Origin: an uncultured Bacteroidales bacterium
GTDB lineage: Bacteria; Bacteroidota; Bacteroidia; Bacteroidales; Paludibacteraceae
Assembly: GCA_903929065.1 (NCBI GenBank)
Contig: CAIYTJ010000305.1
Location: 1-7,912, forward strand
Length of the DNA: 7,912 nt
Direction of reading: 5' to 3'
The position numbers were made by a program, and so were the translations under genes. The notes beneath the pieces were generated by a model. It was given only the letters and a program-made list of their open reading frames with translations. It searched no databases and was not told where the DNA came from. Shown here piece after piece: positions 1 through 6,075 of this stretch. Every line of letters starts with the position of its first letter. The first letter of the stretch is position 1.

Positions 1-334
1 ACATCTTTAAAGTTTCATTTAAAAGAAAATCAAGATAGTCGCGATTAATGTACGATGTGTAAATTAATATTACTAATGATGATATTATAGAACCATAAAA
101 ATATACTTGGAATATAAAACGAAAAGCAAATTTATAAGAAATAAATCCTTCTAACTCCTTGTTTCTGAAACTAGTTGCTAATCTGAATAGAACTATAACA
201 ATATATATGGAAATTGAAAGGGTTAAAAAACTGGCAAAACTAAATTTTTGAGCTGATAACAGAAATTTTACTGAGAGCAGTAAACCCACGATTATTCCAT
301 TTATCATGGCTGATTTAGAAACTCTTGACTCCAT
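1..334 (-). CDS. DUF4199 family integral membrane protein, 3' part cut by window edge
   Basis: This reading frame starts at the ATG at 332-334 and stays open for 111 codons to the window edge, so the C-terminus is missing. It begins MESRVSKSAMINGIIVGLLL. Three hydrophobic stretches are visible, at about residues 10-28, 33-52 and 70-93. The stretch GFISYKFAFRF (about residues 63-73), followed by a long hydrophobic helix and then INRDYLDFLL, matches my memory of the DUF4199 family. Those Bacteroidetes inner-membrane proteins have four or so helices, a conserved glycine-tyrosine-isoleucine-serine-like segment and a 'DPxYL'-like end. Their function is unknown; many sit near glycosyltransferase genes, but the neighbour here is off the window. 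The gene has its own promoter candidate at 361-368 and is separated from the upstream operon by a terminator. It is visibly more AT-rich than trxB or ftsK. The frame being real is likely; the family assignment is from pattern recognition, without a profile search. Confidence 0.72.
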   Translation of the reverse strand, partial: MESRVSKSAMINGIIVGLLLSVKFLLSAQKFSFASFLTLSISIYIVIVLFRLATSFRNKELEGFISYKFAFRFIFQVYFYGSIISSLVILIYTSYINRDYLDFLLNETLKM

Positions 335-356
335 TTATTGGCTTTTTTTTAAATTC

Positions 357-372
357 AGTACAAAAGTACAAA
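357..372. repeat. Tandem 8-bp direct repeat overlapping the promoter box
   Basis: The plus strand carries AGTACAAA twice in tandem (357-364 and 365-372), so the minus strand reads TTTGTACTTTTGTACT. The -7 box is part of this repeat. It could be a simple consequence of a TTTG-rich promoter, or a small operator; nothing in the sequence decides between these. Confidence 0.5.
361..368 (-). promoter_or_regulatory. Candidate Bacteroidetes -7 promoter box for the DUF4199 gene
   Basis: On the minus strand this reads TACTTTTG, a perfect match to the Bacteroidetes -7 consensus TAnnTTTG. A start site about six bases downstream would give a leader of roughly 20 bases before the ATG at 334. No clean -33 TTTG is seen; the best is a GTTT about 19 bases upstream. 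The site lies between the terminator at 455-480 and the gene start, where a promoter is needed. The transcript start is inferred. Confidence 0.55.
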
Positions 373-454
373 AAAACCGCTATTTAGAAACTATAAAAAA
401 AATAAATCGTTGTGACAAGGTATTATAACCTGTCAGATTGAACTGGTTAAAATC

Positions 455-480
455 AAAAAAGGTAACCATTTGGTTACCTT
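455..480 (-). terminator. Rho-independent terminator of the T9SS-protein operon
   Basis: A perfect inverted repeat (AAGGTAACCA at 459-468 and its complement at 471-480) can form a 9-10 bp stem with a very short loop. On the minus strand the stem is followed by six T residues (455-460) and, after GA, four more T. It lies 24 bases past the stop codon of the 211-residue gene, the right place to end that two-gene transcript and to insulate the DUF4199 gene. Confidence 0.85.
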
Positions 481-503
481 CATAATATAGTAAGAAAGGG
501 TCG

Positions 504-1139
504 TTAAATCCTTCTTGTTTTATAAACTCCAAATAAAATAACAAGTAAAAGCATGAAAGTTGAGCCATTTCCAATTGGAAGTGATGGAAGTGGACCCGAT
601 GGATCTACGCCGGGATGAGTGCCGCCACCGGTACCATTATTATCACCATTGGCACTTTGTTTTGTTGTACTGTTAGTAGTGTTGGTCTTAGAATTGTTTA
701 TTTTTGACGATATGGAGACAAAACCACCTTGCGAAGCAGTACTTTGTTTTGAATCTTTCCTTACAGAATTTATTCCAACATTTCCATTTATGTTTGAAAC
801 ACCTGAATTTCTATTGAGTAGTAAATCTGATTCATAATAATTACCATCTGATAAATTTTTTCGCATTCCTTTAAATAAGCCAGACTTTAGAATTCTACCT
901 TTACTGTCGAACTTAATCACAAAATCCGGATTATTAATTTCATATTGATGAGTACTTGAGATCAGTCTCGCATTTTTGAGTTTGGCATCTAAATCAACAC
1001 CAATAGTAGCCAAAGCCTTGCCAGTCGCTTTACTTGTAACGCCAGTGAATGAATTTCTTAGCGGGGTGAACGGAAATGCTAAAATTAAACTCAAAACCGT
1101 TAATGCACCGATTAAAACATAGTTAATATTTTTTTTCAT
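504..1139 (-). CDS. Small secreted or membrane protein with three-part C-terminal anchor/sorting tail (PIGNG, helix, RR)
   Basis: I do not recognise a named family for the 211-residue product. Residues 1-24 form a basic start and a hydrophobic segment (uncleaved helix or signal peptide). Residues 45-110 look like a small folded region, with DLDAKLKNARLIS and DFVIKFDSKGRILKSG suggesting beta strands. Residues 110-180 are low complexity, rich in Ser, Asn, Thr and Gly, like an extended linker. The end holds PSLPIGNG (about 185-192), a hydrophobic helix (about 193-206) and a basic finish, YKTRRI. This motif-helix-basic layout is that of LPXTG, PEP-CTERM and similar tails; in Bacteroidetes a 'PID-CTERM' class of this shape is known to me from memory. 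The expected topology is that the body faces the periplasm or beyond, with the basic end in the cytoplasm. The start lies 12 bases after the T9SS cargo gene with no promoter between, so the two are co-transcribed. Partnership of the two products is inferred. Confidence 0.85.
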   Translation of the reverse strand: MKKNINYVLIGALTVLSLILAFPFTPLRNSFTGVTSKATGKALATIGVDLDAKLKNARLISSTHQYEINNPDFVIKFDSKGRILKSGLFKGMRKNLSDGNYYESDLLLNRNSGVSNINGNVGINSVRKDSKQSTASQGGFVSISSKINNSKTNTTNSTTKQSANGDNNGTGGGTHPGVDPSGPLPSLPIGNGSTFMLLLVILFGVYKTRRI

Positions 1140-1151
1140 CTTAATTAAGTT

Positions 1152-4040
1152 TTAGCGAATTAATAATTTCTGTGTAACCTTTTCATTATCAGTTTCAGCT
1201 TTTATAAGATATGTTCCAACTTGCAGATTTGCTAATGATATAGTTGTTATTCCATGGCTGTTAATCAATGCTTGTTGTAAAATCTTGCCCGTTAAATCAA
1301 TTAGTGTGAAATGTCCTGTATTTCCAGTAAAATTTTGAATAAATGCGCCTTTATCCGAATTGAATACGGTCAGCTTTTGGTCGGAATTATTAATTGAATT
1401 CAAGCCATTCACAATATTCGGCTGTGCAATAATTTTAAAACGTTTAGTTATGTCACCAGATGTAGCTGTAAATGTATATTCTGTACCGCTTGCAGTAATA
1501 TCAACAGTTTTATTAGCAACAAAATCAACTAAATATACTGTTGAATATTTCGTAGCAATATTTTCATGATTAAATATTAATTTGAATTGATTATCATCAC
1601 CGGGTTGGAATCCAATGTCGGTACCATTCATGTCATTAACAGCATTGATCTGATAATTACCATCATTTTCAATTGCATAAAGTTGAGTTACTTGTGAAGA
1701 TCCAAGCATTTTATAACCATCCCAACCGTTATCAAAATTGTTTGTACATGTAGGATCTGTAAATATCCACATTCTATCAGAAAAATGGTTGCCAATTACA
1801 TCAATTCTGGTTGAAACTGAGATATTATCTACATTTTCAATAGCTTTAGTTCTTTGTAGATCCGTATTTGCAACCATCGACGTTGCTGAATAAGGAATTG
1901 TAATCGATCCATTTGTTAGAATTGCTTTAACAAGATAAGCTTGCATTGAAGGAATTTGACCGGGAACACTATTTGCTCCTGCAGTTCCTGGAGTTGAAAC
2001 CGTATACTGTCCAGGTCCGTTTCCGGGAGAAGAAGACCCACCACTTGACGACCAATCAGTAAACGTTCCAGTATTGTAAAGATAAACTGCTGCTTCCGTA
2101 TTAGATCCAAAAGTGATCTGCTTTATGTTTATTGCAGTAGTAAATGGATTGCTTAATATGTTTTGACCTGCAAAAGCAGCACCTGAAGAGTAAGTTAATG
2201 TTTGACTTATTGGGCTGTTGACTAAATTTCCGGCGAAAGTATACGTTGAAGGATTTTGTTGAACAATTTCATAACCTTTTCCAGCAGTTAGCGTCGATCC
2301 GGTTCCTAGGGTTAAAGAGGAACCATTATTTCTTAAAACCCAAACTCCATTATAATCTAAAACACTTTCATCCCATTCCCTCACATAACATTTTGAAAAA
2401 TCAAATGTAGTTCCGGCTGTCAATGAAGTTACAGGAATTCCAAAGAATTGCCATTTATATTTATTACCTGCAGGATTGGTTAAGTTCCAGTTTGCTTTTG
2501 AATACATTTCTACAGTTCCTGCAACCGGGCTTCCGGAAGAGTTTCTGAACATAATTGCACCATTTGCAAGTGAGGAGCTTGATTTTATTATAAGCCCACT
2601 AGTTCCTGCTAGGTTAGTAATTGTTCCTGAAACATTCAGTAATTGTGCAGGATTGATTGTTAGTGATTTTCCTGAATTAATTGTCAGATTTCCACAAGTA
2701 TTTGAAGCAGTGACAATGCAACTACCATTAATAACTGGTTTATCAGTTGCAGATCCAAAACCACCAGTTCCGGTAGATCCCGGTACTTGCTGAACATTCC
2801 AATTGGCAGCAGTTTCCCAATTACCTGATCCTGAAAAAATTGGAATATTAGAAAAGCTTGCTTCTTCTGATAAAGCAGTACCTGAAAGATTATTTACATA
2901 TGCTTTAAAATATATTGTTGTACTTCTGGGTAAGGCCGACACACTGAAGGTAAATACACCTGTTGAAGTTCCTCCTGCAATAACTTTTGTATTGTTTACT
3001 GTTACTCCGGAACTAGTACTCCAATATATTCCTCTTTCAGTAATTGTTCCTGATGCTGGTGCTGTAATTGTGCCGCCTAACGTTGCTGTTGTGAGTTTAA
3101 CTGCTGAAAATGTGGGTAAAATGACATTCTCAAGTAAACATTGTTTTGGATTCAATACATTTGTAGTTGTTATATAGCGGGTTTTTCCCGAATATACACT
3201 ATAGTCATAAACCCGAAACCAGTATTCGTTTTTCGAACTTGGAACAATTACTGTAACAGAAGTACCTGTGCCATTATAGACTACTTGTTCTCCAGAGTTG
3301 TAATTTACATTCGCACTTGGATTATAGTCATTTGCCGGATCTGTAAATGAATTTATAGTATTCATTACAATGATTCGGTTTGTTCCTGTTCCTGCGCTAC
3401 AATCAATCTTTATTGATGTAGGTGTAATTGCAACCAAACTGATATTTGAAGCCTGAGTAGTTGGAGGAGCAAGCTGTTCTCCTGCAATAACTAAACCTTT
3501 TATATATGATAATGCGCTAAAATCCCACATTTCACCTGTTCCGTCAACTGCATTTAATGTGTAAGTTGCAAACCTAATATATATAGTTGGTTGAAAAGAG
3601 CATTGAGCCGGAAGACTATAAGTGCCTATGGAAGTTAATGTTGAAGTTAGTGGTGCTAGATTTGATACATCCACCCAAGAAGAATTATCTAAGCTGTACT
3701 GTAATTTGAAATCCATCGGTCCGGTTTGGTCAGATTTCATCTGTGCAGTAACAGTGATGGAGTAGAAATCAGAAGTATTAATCGCAGTTGTGTACCAGCT
3801 AAGACCTACCGGAGATGCCCAATTATCAGAACTCATGCCTGTGTTTGTATCAAACGCAACATTACCGCCAGTATTTGTATTTAATAAGCAGGATGCATTG
3901 CCGGTTGAATATGCTGCAGGAGTATTATTGGACTGTAATGGAAAGTTTACAATTGTTGTAGCAAATAATTGACTGCAAAATGTGAAAATGAACATTTGAA
4001 TTAAGAGCCTGACTCTTTTTATAAACTTTTTTGACTTCAT
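1152..4040 (-). CDS. Large secreted multidomain surface protein with T9SS type A C-terminal sorting domain
   Basis: The product has 962 residues. A signal peptide (basic KSKKFIKRVR, then a hydrophobic core, likely cleaved after SQLFA near residue 27) sends it through Sec. Residues 30-185 are beta-rich, with WxDVSNLAPL and IYIRFATY segments. Residues 190-300 and 305-397 look like fibronectin type III-like domains (second: ERGIYWSTSSG, then TIYFKAYVNN). Residues 403-480 carry GSGNWETAANWN followed by NLTINSGKSLTINPAQLLN, the start of a beta-helix-like stretch common in Bacteroidetes surface proteins. Residues 505-710 form the module with KWQFFGIPV, AGKGYEI and NILSNPF motifs often seen in such proteins. 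Residues 885-962 are the T9SS type A sorting domain: LTVFNSDKG, FTLIDLTGKI, LQVGTYLIKAETDNEKVTQKLLIR-like end, expected to be removed on export across the outer membrane. No catalytic motif is visible, so adhesion or a structural role is more likely than an enzyme. It is the first gene of a two-gene unit. Confidence 0.93.
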   Translation of the reverse strand: MKSKKFIKRVRLLIQMFIFTFCSQLFATTIVNFPLQSNNTPAAYSTGNASCLLNTNTGGNVAFDTNTGMSSDNWASPVGLSWYTTAINTSDFYSITVTAQMKSDQTGPMDFKLQYSLDNSSWVDVSNLAPLTSTLTSIGTYSLPAQCSFQPTIYIRFATYTLNAVDGTGEMWDFSALSYIKGLVIAGEQLAPPTTQASNISLVAITPTSIKIDCSAGTGTNRIIVMNTINSFTDPANDYNPSANVNYNSGEQVVYNGTGTSVTVIVPSSKNEYWFRVYDYSVYSGKTRYITTTNVLNPKQCLLENVILPTFSAVKLTTATLGGTITAPASGTITERGIYWSTSSGVTVNNTKVIAGGTSTGVFTFSVSALPRSTTIYFKAYVNNLSGTALSEEASFSNIPIFSGSGNWETAANWNVQQVPGSTGTGGFGSATDKPVINGSCIVTASNTCGNLTINSGKSLTINPAQLLNVSGTITNLAGTSGLIIKSSSSLANGAIMFRNSSGSPVAGTVEMYSKANWNLTNPAGNKYKWQFFGIPVTSLTAGTTFDFSKCYVREWDESVLDYNGVWVLRNNGSSLTLGTGSTLTAGKGYEIVQQNPSTYTFAGNLVNSPISQTLTYSSGAAFAGQNILSNPFTTAINIKQITFGSNTEAAVYLYNTGTFTDWSSSGGSSSPGNGPGQYTVSTPGTAGANSVPGQIPSMQAYLVKAILTNGSITIPYSATSMVANTDLQRTKAIENVDNISVSTRIDVIGNHFSDRMWIFTDPTCTNNFDNGWDGYKMLGSSQVTQLYAIENDGNYQINAVNDMNGTDIGFQPGDDNQFKLIFNHENIATKYSTVYLVDFVANKTVDITASGTEYTFTATSGDITKRFKIIAQPNIVNGLNSINNSDQKLTVFNSDKGAFIQNFTGNTGHFTLIDLTGKILQQALINSHGITTISLANLQVGTYLIKAETDNEKVTQKLLIR

Positions 4041-4145
4041 AGTTCCGATATTTTTGAGGTTTTATTGTTGGTTTAATTTCTTTTTCTTCTAATAAAAACT
4101 ATGCACTTACTTTAATAAAAATGTACAAGATGCAACTTATCGCTA

Positions 4146-4153
4146 CAAAATTA
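4146..4153 (-). promoter_or_regulatory. Candidate -7 promoter box for the T9SS-protein operon
   Basis: The minus strand reads TAATTTTG, a perfect TAnnTTTG match and the only one on this strand between the trxB terminator and the gene start at 4040. A good -33 TTTG is missing. Transcription starting near 4140 would give an untranslated leader of about 100 bases, fairly long for a Bacteroidetes gene. The call rests on consensus and position only. Confidence 0.5.
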
Positions 4154-4362
4154 CACATAAATATATTAAACGACTGGTATTTAAGGTTAAATAATGCTAA
4201 TTTGATTAAATAATATTGGTCGAAGCACTAAATTGTATGGGGATTTCTTTGTTTAATTTAAAAAAGTGCTCTAAATTCAAAAATGTTTGAATAACAAGAC
4301 TATAAGAATTAGGATGCTATAAAATTTAATAAGATTTAAATTCATGTTATTGGATGTGGGTT

Positions 4363-4400
4363 AAAAATTAAGCGTGTAGTATAAAATACTACACGCTTAA
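4363..4400 (-). terminator. Rho-independent terminator of the ftsK-lolA-trxB operon
   Basis: A perfect 14-bp inverted repeat (TTAAGCGTGTAGTA at 4368-4381 and its complement at 4387-4400) encloses a 5-base loop. On the minus strand the stem is followed directly by TTTTT (4363-4367). It begins 24 bases past the trxB stop codon. The plus strand has no matching T run on its other side, so it should act in the minus direction only. Confidence 0.9.
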
Positions 4401-4424
4401 CATGAATATAAAATTAATAAAAAT

Positions 4425-5366
4425 TTAGAAATTGTTTTCTGATAAATATCGTTCTGCTTCTATTGCTGCTTGGCAGCCTGTTCCTGCTGCCGTAATTGCC
4501 TGACGATAATGAGGATCGGCAACATCTCCTGCTGCAAAAATGCCTTTTAGGTTTGTGCGTGGTGTACCCGGAATGGTTTTAATATAACCTACTTCGTCTG
4601 TATCAATCCATGGCTTGAAAATATCGGAATTTGGTTTATGTCCGATTGCTAAAAAGAAGCCGTCTATATCAATGTGAATTTTTTGTTCATCTTCCTGGCC
4701 TTTTCTTTTAATGAGATCAGCTCCCTGAACTACTCCATCACCTGTAAGACCCAGTGTTTCATGTTCAAAAAGCACGTCAATTTTCGGATTAGTCAACATC
4801 CGTTCCTGCATTATTTTAGAAGCGCGTAATTTTTTCTTTCTGACAATTACAAAAACCTTACTGGCCAAATTTGCCAGATAAACAGCTTCCTCGCAAGCTG
4901 TGTCGCCGCCTCCAACAACTGCCACAACTTTTTTTCTATAGAAGAAACCATCACAGGTTGCACAGGCAGAAACACCAGAACCGGCATATTTTTTTTCATC
5001 GGCCAAACCAAGATATTTAGCTGTGGCACCCGTGGAAATGATAATTGTATCGGCTTCAATCGTTTTTTCTCCATCGATAACAACTTTGTATGGAATTGAG
5101 GATAAATCGGTTGAAGTGGCAGCTCCAAAACGGATATCAGCTCCAAATCGTTCAGCTTGTTTTCGTAAATCTTCCATTAATTCCGGTCCTGTGATTCCTG
5201 TCGGATAACCGGGAAAATTTTCAACTTCAGTAGTTGTGGTTAATTGACCGCCCGGCTCCATGCCTTCATATAAAACCGGTGAAAGATTTGCACGGGAAGC
5301 ATAAATTGCAGCTGTATAACCGGCTGGTCCCGAACCTATAATCAGGCAGCGTACTTTTTCATTCAT
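4425..5366 (-). CDS. trxB: Thioredoxin-disulfide reductase (NADPH-dependent flavoprotein)
   Basis: The enzyme passes electrons from NADPH through FAD and a redox-active cysteine pair to thioredoxin, which keeps cytoplasmic thiols reduced. The 313-residue length is typical of the low-molecular-weight bacterial class. Visible motifs in order: FAD dinucleotide-binding GSGPAG (11-16), PGGQLTTT near 38-45 and the ENFPGYP segment (50-55), the active-site CATC (135-138), the NADPH-binding GGGDTA (152-157), and the second FAD motif FAAGDVAD (277-284). The NADPH phosphate-binding site, HRRxxxR in E. coli, reads VRKKKLR here (175-181); basic residues are kept, so NADPH use remains likely. The ATG lies 50 bases after the lolA-like gene, with no TAnnTTTG promoter box in the gap, so it is read as the last gene of the ftsK operon; a strong terminator follows. 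No thioredoxin gene is in the window. The identity is secure. Confidence 0.97.
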   Translation of the reverse strand: MNEKVRCLIIGSGPAGYTAAIYASRANLSPVLYEGMEPGGQLTTTTEVENFPGYPTGITGPELMEDLRKQAERFGADIRFGAATSTDLSSIPYKVVIDGEKTIEADTIIISTGATAKYLGLADEKKYAGSGVSACATCDGFFYRKKVVAVVGGGDTACEEAVYLANLASKVFVIVRKKKLRASKIMQERMLTNPKIDVLFEHETLGLTGDGVVQGADLIKRKGQEDEQKIHIDIDGFFLAIGHKPNSDIFKPWIDTDEVGYIKTIPGTPRTNLKGIFAAGDVADPHYRQAITAAGTGCQAAIEAERYLSENNF

Positions 5367-5416
5367 ATATTTGCTTTATTTAAATTGTCAGTGTGTTAAT
5401 AGTCTAATGTTAGCAC

Positions 5417-6055
5417 TCATCTTAAATCATTGATAGTTGCACCTTTATATTTGGCAGTATTGAAAATAAAAATATTATCAGTGACATTTATCCCTTTTTG
5501 AAAATTCGAAAGGGTTAGGAGGGAAGTACTTCCATTTTTATTCTTTAACTTGATTGAAAACAGATTTCCGGTTGATTTGTTCACCTGAACTTCGATGTTG
5601 GAAATGTCATTCTTGATTTTCGGAGTCATTTCGATACAATAATTTTGTTCGGATTTAATTTTTGAAGAAAAACGGATAATACATTTTGATTTAAAACCGG
5701 ATAAAATAGCCATCGGATTTGTTTCGGAAAGCTCTTTTTCTGTAGGCTCGGTAACAGAAACTTCGTTGTTTTGCGGAACGTAAGACCACTGCGTTTTTCC
5801 GTCAAACCATGACTTCATAGCTTCCATTTCGAGGACAAATTTATTTCCTTTGAGCGTTAATGTTCCCGAAGTTGATTGAGGTTGGGAGTCGTTTTTTTCT
5901 CTCAGAGTCAGTTTAAAGCTGGTTTTGATGGCATTGGTTTTGGCTGCTGTTAATAAATCCGTCAGTATTTTTTCAGCCTGCGGATTATTTTGTGCGTTCA
6001 ATAATTGCATTGAAAAGAATAATACAACGAGTGAACAACTAATTTTCTTAATCAT
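5417..6055 (-). CDS. lolA: LolA-like periplasmic outer-membrane lipoprotein carrier
   Basis: LolA proteins accept lipoproteins from the LolCDE inner-membrane transporter and carry them across the periplasm to the outer membrane. The 212-residue product has a signal peptide (KK start, hydrophobic core, cleavage expected after LLNA, residue 21). It then shows the LolA pattern: an N-terminal helix (AEKILTDLLTAAK), beta strands with GTLTLKGNKFVLEM (64-77), WFDGKTQWSYVPQNNEVSV (83-101), an EPT/NPMAILSGF segment (103-121), and the late strands around FSIKLKNKNG. The lack of a lipobox fits a soluble carrier. Two cysteines remain after cleavage (125 and 140) and could form a disulfide; this is inference. 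Bacteroidetes typically lack a clear LolB, so receipt at the outer membrane is unknown. The gene starts 20 bases after ftsK and precedes trxB, an order I recall from Bacteroidales genomes. The LolA fold assignment is strong; the specific cargo role is inferred from the family. Confidence 0.88.
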   Translation of the reverse strand: MIKKISCSLVVLFFSMQLLNAQNNPQAEKILTDLLTAAKTNAIKTSFKLTLREKNDSQPQSTSGTLTLKGNKFVLEMEAMKSWFDGKTQWSYVPQNNEVSVTEPTEKELSETNPMAILSGFKSKCIIRFSSKIKSEQNYCIEMTPKIKNDISNIEVQVNKSTGNLFSIKLKNKNGSTSLLTLSNFQKGINVTDNIFIFNTAKYKGATINDLR

Positions 6056-6075
6056 AATTTAATGTTGTTTTATTG

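Larger units (their letters stand above)
4041..4424. other. AT-rich intergenic region: trxB terminator and leader of the T9SS-protein gene
   Basis: I see no convincing gene in this stretch of 384 bases on either strand. From the right it holds the trxB operon terminator (4363-4400), an AT-rich section with two weak inverted repeats (ATTCAAA/TTTGAAT at 4275-4292, and AGCACT/AGTGCT spanning 4224-4270), one good promoter candidate (4146-4153), and a leader of about 100 bases running to the ATG at 4040. The leader has no recognisable riboswitch and no clear Shine-Dalgarno sequence, which is usual for Bacteroidetes. Confidence 0.7.

Noticed and set aside
380..574. Minus-strand open frame of 64 codons over the end of the 211-residue gene and its terminator
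   Set aside because: It reads through a strong hairpin terminator and overlaps the supported gene in another frame, with no start context or family resemblance.
2476..3177. Two successive plus-strand open frames of 105 and 124 codons opposite the large surface-protein gene
   Set aside because: They lie wholly antisense to a well-supported 962-codon gene, show no domain pattern, and arise from the Thr/Ser/Gly-rich codons of that gene read backwards.
4224..4292. Weak inverted repeats (AGCACT/AGTGCT with a 35-base spacing, and ATTCAAA/TTTGAAT)
   Set aside because: They are short, AT-rich and of a kind expected by chance in such sequence; neither has a T run or a clear place relative to a promoter.
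4847..5146. Minus-strand open frame of 99 codons inside trxB in another frame
   Set aside because: It is fully nested in trxB, whose motifs fix the true frame; the nested frame has no recognisable features.
5367..5416. Separate promoter for trxB in the gap after the lolA-like gene
   Set aside because: No TAnnTTTG match is present in this gap, and 50 bases is compatible with read-through from upstream.
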